A stretch of 64,000 nucleotides of DNA. Source: Flavobacterium eburneipallidum (GTDB lineage: Bacteria; Bacteroidota; Bacteroidia; Flavobacteriales; Flavobacteriaceae). The notes under the pieces were generated by a model. The model was not told the DNA's origin. It was given only the letters and a program-made list of their open reading frames with translations, and did not search any database. The position numbers and the translations under genes were made by a program. This document shows, piece by piece, positions 33,433 to 41,812 of the stretch (the first letter of the stretch is position 1; each line of letters starts with the position of its first letter). The stretch spans positions 1,488,001-1,552,000 of the forward strand of contig NZ_CP114291.2 of assembly GCF_027111355.2 (NCBI RefSeq). The letters are read 5' to 3'.

Positions 33433-35805
33433 ATGCAAAATTGTTTTCATTGCGGATTAGATATTGTAGAGAAAGAGGAGATTATCTTTGACGATAAATT
33501 GTTCTGTTGCAACGGTTGTAAGACAGTTTACGAAATATTCAGTATCAACGATATGACTTGCTATTATGATTTCGAAAAAGCGCCAGGAGCAACGCCAGAA
33601 GACATCAAAGGCAAATACGATTTCTTGGATAATGAAGGTATTGTTACCAAACTGCTCGAATTTCAAGAAGACAAAACGGCTATTGTTTCATTAAATATTC
33701 CGCACATTCATTGTAGTTCTTGTATTTGGATTCTCGAAAATCTGCAACGACTTCAAAAAGGAATTAGTAGTTCACAAGTTAATTTCCCCGAGAAGAAAGT
33801 CCGAATCAGCTATAATCCTGAACTAGTTTCGCTCAAAACCATTGTTCATTTATTGAGTTCTATTGGTTATGAACCGTATATCAGTTTAGAAAATTACGAA
33901 ACGGGGAAAAATAATGTCGATAGAAGTTTGACTTATAAACTCGGTTTGGCTTTCTTTTGTTTTGGGAATATTATGTTGCTTTCTTTTCCTGAATATTTTG
34001 AAGTCAAAGAATATTGGCTGGATAATTACCGACCCTTTTTTCGATGGTTGATATTTGCTTTGTCTTTGCCTTCTTTTTTATATTCTGCCAGCGGATACTA
34101 TGTTTCAGCGTATAAAAGTATTAAATCTAGAATGTTGAATATTGATATTCCAATTGCTTTAGGAATCATAATTTTCTTCATCCGAAGTACTTTTGATATT
34201 GTAATGGATTACGGTTCTGGTTTTTTCGACAGCTTGACGGGACTGATTTTCTTTATGCTTTTGGGCAAAATGTTCCAAATCAAAACTTATAGTTTCTTGA
34301 GTTTCGAAAGAGATTTTAAGTCTTATTTTCCCATAGCCATTACCCGAATTAATACCAATGCTTCCGAAGAAAGTGTGCCAGTTTATGATATTCAAAAAGG
34401 CGATAGATTGCTCATTCGAAACCAAGAATTAATTCCTGTAGATGGTATTTTAATCTCCGAAAAAACCGAAATCGATTACAGCTTTGTTACTGGCGAAGCT
34501 ATTCCAATTGCCAAAAAATCAGGCGATAAAATATTTGCTGGCGGCAAACAAATGGGAAAAGTTATCGAAATGGAAGTCTTGCATTCGGTTTCTCAAAGCT
34601 ATTTGACACAACTGTGGAGTAACGATATTTTTCAGAAAAAGGTAGAACAAAAACACAAATCCATTACAGATAAAATCAGTCGTTATTTTACACCCATATT
34701 ACTACTGATAGCTTTCGCTGGATTTGGGTATTGGATTTTTATTGATGCTAATATTGCTTTCAATGTTTTTACAGCAGTTCTAATTGTGGCTTGTCCTTGT
34801 GCCTTGGCATTAACCGCTCCGTTTACGATGGGGAATGTGTTACGAATTTTAGGCAAAAAGAAATTCTATCTCAAAAATGCTTTGGTTATCGAACAATTAG
34901 CAAAAGTAGATACGATAGTTTTTGATAAAACAGGAACGATTACGACCAACAAAAAATCGAATATTTCTTATCAAGGAACACCACTTTCAGAAGCGAATTT
35001 AATACTGATTAAAAATGCGCTTCGAGGGTCAAATCATCCGTTGAGCCGAATGTTGTATGACTTTTTACCCGAGTTTAAAAAGCTAAAAGTCAATGATTTT
35101 GAAGAAATTACAGGAAAAGGAATTCAAGCCAACATTGAAGGAAATAATATTCAAATAGGTTCCGCCGCTTTTGTTGGAATTTTGGAAGAAAATAGTATGC
35201 AACAAACGACTGTTTATATTGAAATTAACGATGTTATTTACGGTAAATACATTTTCAATAATCAATACAGAGAAGGTTTGGCGACACTTTTCGAACAGTT
35301 GAGCCAGTATTATGAAATTAAAGTTTTGTCGGGAGATAACGAAGGCGAGCGCAATACATTAGAAATTATTTTGCCCAAACAAACCGAATTAATTTTCAAT
35401 CAAAAGCCAGAACAGAAACTAGAATTCATCAAAAAACTACAACAAGAAGGCAGAAACGTTATGATGGTAGGCGATGGTCTCAACGATGCTGGAGCTTTGG
35501 CGCAAAGCAATATTGGAATTTCAATTGCCGAAAATGTCAATGTTTTTTCTCCCGCTTGCGATGCTATTTTGGATGCGAGCGAGTTTAAAAAACTGCATTA
35601 TTTTTTGAAACTGTCTAAAAAGTCCATCACGACAATTAAATTGAGTTTTGGTTTGTCATTATTATACAATCTCATAGGATTATCATTTGCTATAACTGGA
35701 AAGCTAGATCCTCTGGTAGCAGCTATCATAATGCCTTTGAGCACCATTACGATTGTCAGTTTTGTGACCATTATGAGTAATTATTACGCTAGAAGATTAA
35801 AGTGA
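33433..35805 (+). CDS. ccoI: CcoI/FixI-type copper-transporting P1B ATPase
   Basis: 790 residues from the ATG at 33433 (MQNCFHCG). A Cys-rich N-terminal domain (C4-x2-C7, then FCCNGCKTVYE) is followed by a heavy-metal domain with IHCSSC, about eight transmembrane helices, the CPC translocation motif (ACPCALALT), DKTGT and GDGLND. The double N-terminal metal module and the position ahead of the cbb3 genes mark it as the ATPase that exports copper for cbb3 oxidase assembly, not a copper-resistance pump. It would be activated by the Crp/Fnr protein through the site at 33360. Confidence 0.9.
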   Translation: MQNCFHCGLDIVEKEEIIFDDKLFCCNGCKTVYEIFSINDMTCYYDFEKAPGATPEDIKGKYDFLDNEGIVTKLLEFQEDKTAIVSLNIPHIHCSSCIWILENLQRLQKGISSSQVNFPEKKVRISYNPELVSLKTIVHLLSSIGYEPYISLENYETGKNNVDRSLTYKLGLAFFCFGNIMLLSFPEYFEVKEYWLDNYRPFFRWLIFALSLPSFLYSASGYYVSAYKSIKSRMLNIDIPIALGIIIFFIRSTFDIVMDYGSGFFDSLTGLIFFMLLGKMFQIKTYSFLSFERDFKSYFPIAITRINTNASEESVPVYDIQKGDRLLIRNQELIPVDGILISEKTEIDYSFVTGEAIPIAKKSGDKIFAGGKQMGKVIEMEVLHSVSQSYLTQLWSNDIFQKKVEQKHKSITDKISRYFTPILLLIAFAGFGYWIFIDANIAFNVFTAVLIVACPCALALTAPFTMGNVLRILGKKKFYLKNALVIEQLAKVDTIVFDKTGTITTNKKSNISYQGTPLSEANLILIKNALRGSNHPLSRMLYDFLPEFKKLKVNDFEEITGKGIQANIEGNNIQIGSAAFVGILEENSMQQTTVYIEINDVIYGKYIFNNQYREGLATLFEQLSQYYEIKVLSGDNEGERNTLEIILPKQTELIFNQKPEQKLEFIKKLQQEGRNVMMVGDGLNDAGALAQSNIGISIAENVNVFSPACDAILDASEFKKLHYFLKLSKKSITTIKLSFGLSLLYNLIGLSFAITGKLDPLVAAIIMPLSTITIVSFVTIMSNYYARRLK

Positions 35806-35820
35806 TTTTAGTTCAATTTT

Positions 35821-35977
35821 TTTATCCCGTAGGGATTTCATATTGGTAGTAATAGCGATTAATTATAGTCTTTTGTCCCGTAGGGACTATATTGGTTTAC
35901 GCATTGTATATAGTCCCTACGGGACAAAAAAACATATCCCTTATTTTTCTACCAATATGAAATCCATACGGGATAAA
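35821..35977. repeat. Nested inverted repeat, REP-like
   Basis: An outer pair of 29-nt arms (35821-35849 and 35949-35977) matches with one mismatch and contains ATCCCGTAGGGAT. An inner pair of 22-nt arms (35871-35892 and 35908-35929) matches perfectly and contains GTCCCGTAGGGAC. The GTCCC-GTA-GGGAC core is itself palindromic and occurs four times in slightly different form. The structure fills most of the 328-bp gap between ccoI and ccoS, whose remaining part holds only the ccoS promoter. It resembles REP/BIME elements; no RAYT transposase is in the window. Confidence 0.85.
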
Positions 35978-36071
35978 TCTGTTGTAAATCAGAAGTTTAT
36001 TGATTTGAAAGAAGAGTACTAAAAAAGACTATAAATCACTTTTTAATTTTTTCTTAACAAATAATTTGAAT

Positions 36072-36115
36072 ATGATAAATGTCATATTTTAAAGATAGTC
36101 CTTGCAGTAATTTTG
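36072..36115 (+). promoter_or_regulatory. Fnr-type operator and promoter of ccoS-ccoNO-ccoQP
   Basis: The operator ATGATAAATGTCAT (36072-36085) has perfect ATGA/TCAT half-sites, extended outward to AATATGA/TCATATT. The -7 box TAATTTTG is at 36108-36115, exactly 29.5 bp from the palindrome centre. The ccoS ATG is 18 bp downstream of the box. Confidence 0.65.
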
Positions 36116-36133
36116 TTGATATAAATCTACCAG

Positions 36134-36328
36134 ATGAGTGTCATTTATTTACTTATTGCTATTAGTATCGTTGTGGCGATTACGTTTTTTATTGCTTTTG
36201 TAATGGCAGTCAGAAAAGGTCAATACGATGATGATTACACGCCTTCTGTTCGAATGCTTTTTGACGATGAATTAATTCAATCTAAAAAGAAAAAATCCAA
36301 AGTCGAAAACTCAAATACTTTAGAATAA
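36134..36328 (+). CDS. ccoS: cbb3-type oxidase assembly protein CcoS
   Basis: 64 residues. One N-terminal transmembrane helix (about 3-25) is followed by the conserved KGQYDDDYTPSVRMLFDDE segment, which is the CcoS signature. CcoS is needed to insert the cofactors of cbb3 cytochrome oxidase. It is the first gene after the Fnr-type promoter and lies 34 bp before ccoNO. Confidence 0.9.
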   Translation: MSVIYLLIAISIVVAITFFIAFVMAVRKGQYDDDYTPSVRMLFDDELIQSKKKKSKVENSNTLE

Positions 36329-36362
36329 ACTCAAAACTTACAAATAATTAACAACTCTATTT

Positions 36363-38540
36363 ATGGAAATGCAACAGTTTTATTATGATAACAAAATTGT
36401 AAAGAAATTCATTTACGCCACCATTGTTTTTGGTGTTGTCGGAATGTTGGTCGGACTTATTTTAGCCACAATGTTTCTTTTTCCAAACCTAACTGACGGA
36501 ATTTCGTGGTTGAGTTTCGGAAGATTAAGGCCTTTGCATACCAATGCAGTGATTTTTGCTTTCGTTGGAAATGCCATGTTTGCTGGAATTTATTATTCGC
36601 TCCAGCGATTGCTGAAAGCCAGAATGTACAGTGATTTTTTGAGCAATTTAAACTTTTGGGGTTGGCAATTAATTATTGTTGCTGCTGCTATTTCATTGCC
36701 ATTAGGTTATAGCACTTCCAAAGAATATGCTGAATTAGAATGGCCAATAGACATTGCGATTGCCTTGATTTGGGTGACTTTTGGTATCAATATGATTGGA
36801 ACTATCTTGAAAAGAAGAGAACGCCATTTGTATGTTGCCATTTGGTTTTACCTAGCCACTTTTGTAACGGTTGCGGTGTTGCATATTTTCAACAGTTTGG
36901 CATTACCCGTTAGCGGAATGAAAAGTTATTCGGTTTATGCTGGAGTTCAGGATGCTTTGGTGCAATGGTGGTACGGTCATAATGCAGTGGCTTTTTTCTT
37001 GACCACGCCCTTTTTAGGATTGATGTATTACTTTGTTCCAAAAGTTGCCAATCGCCCAGTTTATTCTTATCGATTGTCTATTATTCACTTTTGGTCGTTG
37101 ATATTTTTATACATCTGGGCAGGACCTCACCATTTGTTATATTCTGCTTTACCGAACTGGGCGCAAAATTTAGGAGTTGTTTTCTCTGTAATGCTAATTG
37201 CTCCATCTTGGGGAGGAATGATTAACGGATTGTTGACTTTGAGAGGTGTTTGGGACAAAGTGCGTCAGGAACCTGTCTTGAAATTCTTTGTTGTGGCTAT
37301 TACAGGTTACGGAATGGCTACTTTTGAAGGCCCGATGTTGTCTTTGAAAAACGTGAATGGAATAGCGCATTTCACCGATTGGATTATTGCTCACGTGCAC
37401 GTTGGAGCTTTGGCTTGGAACGGATTTATGGCCTTTGGAGTTATTTATTGGTTGATTCCAAGAATGTCAAAAACCAGTTTGTATTCTACTAAATTGGCTA
37501 ATTTCCACTTTTGGATTGGAACTTTAGGAATTATACTGTACACGATTCCAATGTACGTGGCAGGATTTTTACAGGCTTCGATGTGGAAACAATTCAATCC
37601 TGATGGGACTTTAACCTACGGAAATTTTCTAGAAACCGTAACTGCCATTATGCCAATGTATTGGATGCGAGCCGTTGGAGGTTCATTATACCTGATTGGA
37701 ATGTTGGTTTTGGTTTACAATATTATACAAACCGTAAGAGCAGCTGCACCTATCGAAGACGAATTAGCCGAAGCTCCCGAATTGCAAAGAATTAGCCCAT
37801 CTAGAGTTAAAGGCGAAAGATACCACGCTTGGCTGGAACGAAAACCAATCCAATTGACGATTTTAGCAACTGTAGCTATTTTGATTGGAGGAGTTATCCA
37901 AATTGTGCCAACGATTATGGTAAAATCCAATATTCCAACCATTGCTAGCGTAAAACCTTATACACCATTGGAACTAGAAGGTCGTGATTTATACATTCGT
38001 GAAGGTTGTGTGGGCTGTCACTCGCAAATGGTGCGTCCGTTCCGAAGCGAAGTAGAGCGTTATGGACCTCAATCCAAAGCAGGAGAATTTGTGTACGATC
38101 ATCCTTTTCTTTGGGGATCAAAAAGAACAGGTCCCGATTTGTTGAGAGTAGGAGGGAAATACAATGACAACTGGCATTTCAATCACTTATGGAATCCGCA
38201 AAGTACTTCGGCAGGTTCTATCATGCCAGGTTACAAATGGTTGTTTGACAATCAAGCGATGGACATTTCTGCTATTCAAAAGAAAATGCAGGTCATGAAA
38301 CAATTAGGAGTTGCGTACTCTGAAACCCAAATTGCCAATGCTGAAAAAGATTTGAAAGCGCAGGGAATTAAAATTGAAGAAAGCTTGAAATCTGATCCTG
38401 ACTTTGTAAAAAGTTATGACGATAGCAAGAAAAAAGCAGCTGCCAGAGGAGAAGAATTTGTGCCAATGAGCGACAGAGAAATTGTTGCCTTGATCGCTTA
38501 TATTCAACGATTAGGAACGGATATTAAAGTTAAAAAGTAA
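36363..38540 (+). CDS. ccoN: Fused cbb3-type cytochrome c oxidase subunits I and II (CcoN-CcoO)
   Basis: 725 residues. The N-terminal part (about 1-490) is the 12-helix CcoN subunit with RPLHTNAVIFAFVGN, WWYGHNAVAFFLT, AGPHHLLYSALPNW and HVHVGALAWNG His ligands for hemes b and CuB. A linker then leads to CcoO with a single c-type heme site C549-x2-C552-H553 (EGCVGCHSQMVRPF). CcoN and CcoO are separate in proteobacteria; the fusion is usual in Bacteroidetes. Catalyses microaerobic O2 reduction at the inner membrane. Confidence 0.95.
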   Translation: MEMQQFYYDNKIVKKFIYATIVFGVVGMLVGLILATMFLFPNLTDGISWLSFGRLRPLHTNAVIFAFVGNAMFAGIYYSLQRLLKARMYSDFLSNLNFWGWQLIIVAAAISLPLGYSTSKEYAELEWPIDIAIALIWVTFGINMIGTILKRRERHLYVAIWFYLATFVTVAVLHIFNSLALPVSGMKSYSVYAGVQDALVQWWYGHNAVAFFLTTPFLGLMYYFVPKVANRPVYSYRLSIIHFWSLIFLYIWAGPHHLLYSALPNWAQNLGVVFSVMLIAPSWGGMINGLLTLRGVWDKVRQEPVLKFFVVAITGYGMATFEGPMLSLKNVNGIAHFTDWIIAHVHVGALAWNGFMAFGVIYWLIPRMSKTSLYSTKLANFHFWIGTLGIILYTIPMYVAGFLQASMWKQFNPDGTLTYGNFLETVTAIMPMYWMRAVGGSLYLIGMLVLVYNIIQTVRAAAPIEDELAEAPELQRISPSRVKGERYHAWLERKPIQLTILATVAILIGGVIQIVPTIMVKSNIPTIASVKPYTPLELEGRDLYIREGCVGCHSQMVRPFRSEVERYGPQSKAGEFVYDHPFLWGSKRTGPDLLRVGGKYNDNWHFNHLWNPQSTSAGSIMPGYKWLFDNQAMDISAIQKKMQVMKQLGVAYSETQIANAEKDLKAQGIKIEESLKSDPDFVKSYDDSKKKAAARGEEFVPMSDREIVALIAYIQRLGTDIKVKK

Positions 38541-38544
38541 AGTT

Positions 38545-38724
38545 ATGTTCGAACAAATCAAACACAATATGGAAACCATTGCAGGAGTTTCCATCTATCC
38601 TATTATTTCTTTGTTGATTTTCTTTTTCTTTTTTGTGGGACTTGGCATTTGGGTTTTTTCCTATAGAAAAGAAAAAATCGATGAATTGAGTCAAATGCCA
38701 TTGAATGACAATAAAGCAATATAA
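38545..38724 (+). CDS. ccoQ: Small cbb3 oxidase subunit CcoQ/FixQ-like
   Basis: 59 residues, just 4 bp after ccoNO and 8 bp before ccoP. One transmembrane helix (about 19-39, PIISLLIFFFFFVGLGIWVF) is followed by a short charged tail beginning YRKEKIDE. Size, topology and position match CcoQ, the small stabilising subunit of cbb3 oxidase. The sequence outside the helix is poorly conserved, so the call rests mostly on context. Confidence 0.75.
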   Translation: MFEQIKHNMETIAGVSIYPIISLLIFFFFFVGLGIWVFSYRKEKIDELSQMPLNDNKAI

Positions 38725-38732
38725 TTTTCAAA

Positions 38733-39638
38733 ATGTATAAAATGAAAAAAATAATCCCACCTTATTTACGAGTTCTTGTCATTTTCTTTGCCGTTTTCGG
38801 TGCATTGGAATATTTTATCGACTCGGGCGATAGACCCGCATTTCTCAAGTTTCCAATGGTTTTTTTATTCCTATTGGTGTTTCTATTTCTTTTAATTGCC
38901 ATAGAAATAACCGTTCAAGCAGTAGATAGAATCACCTACCAATTGCTAACCGAAGAACAAAAAGCAAAATTAGCGTTTGATTCTAATTCGCCTAGTAAAC
39001 TGACAATTTGGTTTGATAACCTGAAAGCGAGCCTTGTTCAATCGCCTCCAGTTGAGACTGAAGTTGCGTTATTATTAGAACACGATTATGACGGCATCAA
39101 AGAATTAGACAATAAGTTGCCACCTTGGTGGGTGTATTTGTTTTATGGCTGTATTGTTTTTGCAGTAGTTTATATGGTACGCTTTGAAATCATGGGAGCC
39201 GATAATCAAGAAATGGAATTGAAAAAAGAAATGGCTCAAGCCCAAATTGATATTGCCAAATACAAAGAAACCGCTCCTGATTTGATGGACGAAAAAACAG
39301 TTACTTTATTAACTGATGCTGCTGGTTTGGCCAAAGGAAAATCCATTTTCGAAGCCAATTGCGTGGCTTGTCACAGAGCAGATGCAGGTGGACAAATTGG
39401 ACCCAACTTAACCGACGACCAATGGATTTTGGGTGGTGGAATCAAAAATGTTTTTCACACTCTGGTAAATGGTGGACGTGATGGAAAAGGAATGATTTCC
39501 TGGAAAGGAACCTTGAAACCAAAAGAAATGCAAGCTGTAGCCAGTTATGTATTGTCATTAAAAGGAACCAATCCGAAAGATCCAAAAGCTCCTGAAGGTG
39601 AAGTTTGGGTGGATGAAAACGCACCAAAAATTAAATAA
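38733..39638 (+). CDS. ccoP: cbb3-type cytochrome c oxidase subunit III (CcoP), monoheme
   Basis: 301 residues (start at 38733, or at the second ATG 38742). Two N-terminal hydrophobic segments are followed by a FixP_N-like domain (ELDNKLPPWWVYLFYGCIVF), then a periplasmic cytochrome c domain with one heme site C210-x2-C213-H214 and the distal Met in GKGMISW. Proteobacterial CcoP normally has two hemes; only one C-x2-C-H is visible here. It passes electrons from cytochrome c or the bc/Alternative complex III chain to the oxidase. Confidence 0.9.
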   Translation: MYKMKKIIPPYLRVLVIFFAVFGALEYFIDSGDRPAFLKFPMVFLFLLVFLFLLIAIEITVQAVDRITYQLLTEEQKAKLAFDSNSPSKLTIWFDNLKASLVQSPPVETEVALLLEHDYDGIKELDNKLPPWWVYLFYGCIVFAVVYMVRFEIMGADNQEMELKKEMAQAQIDIAKYKETAPDLMDEKTVTLLTDAAGLAKGKSIFEANCVACHRADAGGQIGPNLTDDQWILGGGIKNVFHTLVNGGRDGKGMISWKGTLKPKEMQAVASYVLSLKGTNPKDPKAPEGEVWVDENAPKIK

Positions 39639-39656
39639 TGCTAGTTGCAATTAACT

Positions 39657-39769
39657 GAACGCAGATGACACGGATTTTAACGGATTGTCGCTGATTTTTA
39701 TATTGAGTATTTTATAAGCTAATCCATTTTAATCCGTGTAAATCTGCTAAATCCGTGTCATCCGTGTTC
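39657..39769. repeat. Hairpin of CACGGAT/CGCAGAT-type words
   Basis: The left arm starting GAACGCAGATGACACGGATT (39657) pairs with the right arm ending at 39769 over about 21 nt with two mismatches. More degenerate copies of the same words (AACGGATT, CGCTGATT; ATCCGTGTAAATCTGC) continue inward on both sides. It lies in the 205-bp gap between ccoP and ccoG. It belongs to the same word family as 815-880, 17838/18275 and 55016-55118. Confidence 0.75.
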
Positions 39770-39843
39770 CAATTTAGTATTAATTGAGGATGTATGGTTA
39801 ATAAATCTAAAATCTAAAATCTGCAATCTAAAATAAATAGAAA

Positions 39844-41262
39844 ATGTCAAAACTACCAGACGAAGCCTTTAGAGATACCATCGGAACGATTGATTCAGAA
39901 GGGAATAGGAGATTTGTTTTTCCTAAAAAACCATCGGGTAAATTCTATGAGTATCGCAAGTGGGTCAGTTATTTTTTGCTGATTATCTTGGTCGCCAATC
40001 CTTTTATAAAAGTAAACGGCAATCAGTTTATGATGTTCAATATTTTGGAGCGAAGATTCAATATTTTCGGCTTTCCATTTTGGCCACAGGATTTTTATCT
40101 GTTTGTGATTTTTATGATTGTTGGCGTGGTTTTCGTCATTCTTTTTACCGTGATTTTCGGGCGTATCTTTTGTGGATGGATTTGCCCCCAAACCATATTT
40201 CTAGAAATGGTTTTCCGCCGCATCGAATATTGGATAGAAGGCGATCGAGGCGCTCAAATTCGATTAGCAAAACAAGAATGGAATGCTGAAAAAATCAGAA
40301 AGAAAGCCTTGAAATGGACTGTGTTTTTGATTATTTCCTTTTTTATTGCCAATGTTTTTCTGGCATATCTTATTAGTAGCGACCAATTGATTCGAATGGT
40401 CGAAGAAGGACCAGAAAATCATATTAGCACCTTGATTTCTTTACTGATATTTACGGGAGTTTTCTACTTTATTTTTGTGTGGTTTCGCGAGCAGGTTTGC
40501 ATTATTGCTTGCCCTTACGGAAGATTGCAAGGTGTATTATTGGACAATAAATCCATCAATGTGGCGTATGATTTTGTGCGTGGCGAAAAAGTATTGGGTC
40601 GAGCTAAATTCAACAAGCAAGAAGATAGAGCATCGTCAGGAAAAGGCGATTGTATTGATTGCAAACAATGTGTACACGTTTGTCCAACAGGAATTGATAT
40701 TCGCAACGGAACTCAATTGGAATGTGTAAACTGCACCGCTTGTATTGATGAATGCGACACGATTATGGACAGTGTTGGTTTGCCTAAAGGACTTATTCGA
40801 TACGCATCAGAAGATGAAATTGAGAAAAAAGCCAAGTTCAAGTTTACCACAAGAATGAAAGGCTATTCGGCTGTATTATTGATTTTGGTTGGAATTTTAG
40901 TTGGATTATTATTTCTACGTACCGATGTTGAAGCGGTTATTTTACGTTTACCAGGACAATTGTTTCAGCATAAAGGCGAAAATATTAGTAACATCTATAC
41001 TTTTAAAATCATCAATAAAACTAACAACGATTTCAATGACATTCATTTCAAATTGGTTGGAATTAAAGGAAACTTAAAAGTCGTGGGCGAACAAGATTTG
41101 AAAGTCCCCAAACAAGGTATGAAAAGTGGTACTTTGTTTGTCGAAATCAATCAGTATTTGTTAGAAACAGATAAAACAAAACTAAAAATTGAGGTTTTCA
41201 ACGGTAATGAAAAAATAGAATCCAGTACAACTAACTTTTTGAGTCCAAGAAGTTTTGATTAA
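39844..41262 (+). CDS. ccoG: Cytochrome c oxidase accessory protein CcoG
   Basis: 472 residues with five transmembrane segments. RIFCGWICPQTIFLEMVFRR is the membrane ferredoxin signature, and a two-cluster 4Fe-4S domain follows (DCIDCKQCVHVCPTG ... CVNCTACIDECD). The C-terminal 100 residues form an Ig-like domain. CcoG reduces Cu(II) for cbb3 oxidase assembly in the membrane. It lies after the ccoP gap, with a run of TCTAAAATCTG words just upstream. Confidence 0.92.
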   Translation: MSKLPDEAFRDTIGTIDSEGNRRFVFPKKPSGKFYEYRKWVSYFLLIILVANPFIKVNGNQFMMFNILERRFNIFGFPFWPQDFYLFVIFMIVGVVFVILFTVIFGRIFCGWICPQTIFLEMVFRRIEYWIEGDRGAQIRLAKQEWNAEKIRKKALKWTVFLIISFFIANVFLAYLISSDQLIRMVEEGPENHISTLISLLIFTGVFYFIFVWFREQVCIIACPYGRLQGVLLDNKSINVAYDFVRGEKVLGRAKFNKQEDRASSGKGDCIDCKQCVHVCPTGIDIRNGTQLECVNCTACIDECDTIMDSVGLPKGLIRYASEDEIEKKAKFKFTTRMKGYSAVLLILVGILVGLLFLRTDVEAVILRLPGQLFQHKGENISNIYTFKIINKTNNDFNDIHFKLVGIKGNLKVVGEQDLKVPKQGMKSGTLFVEINQYLLETDKTKLKIEVFNGNEKIESSTTNFLSPRSFD

Positions 41263-41279
41263 ATTTAAACAACTACACT

Positions 41280-41729
41280 ATGAAAATTAATTGGGGAACC
41301 GGAATCGTAATTGCTTTTGCAGTATTCATAACGTTTATTTTATATTTCGTTTTTAGCGTACAATCGAATGCTAAATACGATAACGAATTGGTCTATGAAG
41401 AATATTACAAACAGGATGCAAAATTTGGAGACGAAATGAAGCGAATTCAAAACGTTCAAGATTTAGCTCAAAAGCCTGTAATAAAAAATAATTCCGAAGG
41501 AATTACAATTGTTTTTCCAGATTTATTTATTCCAAAAAACATCAAAGGAAAATTGGCTTTCTACAGACCTTCCAACAAGAAATTTGATTTTGAAGTTCCC
41601 ATTTTACTTTCAGATGCTACTTTTACTGTTTCAAAAAAGAAGTTATTAAGCGGTCGCTGGAACATCAATATGGAGTGGCAATATAATGACAAACAATATC
41701 TTACGAGGGAAATTATTTATGTTAAATAG
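41280..41729 (+). CDS. FixH family protein
   Basis: 149 residues. A single N-terminal transmembrane helix (about 6-26) is followed by a periplasmic domain with NNSEGITIVFPDLF and a C-terminal WNINMEWQYNDKQYLTREI. This is the FixH/CcoH arrangement. FixH helps assemble the cbb3 oxidase, probably with the CcoI pump. It starts 17 bp after ccoG in the same orientation, so both should be one transcript. Confidence 0.88.
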   Translation: MKINWGTGIVIAFAVFITFILYFVFSVQSNAKYDNELVYEEYYKQDAKFGDEMKRIQNVQDLAQKPVIKNNSEGITIVFPDLFIPKNIKGKLAFYRPSNKKFDFEVPILLSDATFTVSKKKLLSGRWNINMEWQYNDKQYLTREIIYVK

Positions 41730-41740
41730 AGTTTCCAGAT

Positions 41741-41808
41741 TTGAGATTTCAGAAAGCAGTTTGAAATCTCAACCAACAACTTACAACGAACAACGAACAA
41801 CGAACAAC
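41741..41808. repeat. Hairpin plus ACAACGA heptamer tandem repeat
   Basis: TTGAGATTTCA (41741-41751) pairs perfectly with TGAAATCTCAA (41762-41772). It is followed by ACAACGA repeated 3.7 times (41783-41808), ending 4 bp before the SafE-like ATG. The heptamer copy number could vary, which would change the leader length of that gene. Confidence 0.7.
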
Positions 41809-41812
41809 TAAA

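Noticed and set aside
35821..35977. CRISPR array or attC-like site
   Set aside because: The repeats are mirrored, not direct, and there are no regular spacers. No cas or integrase gene is nearby.
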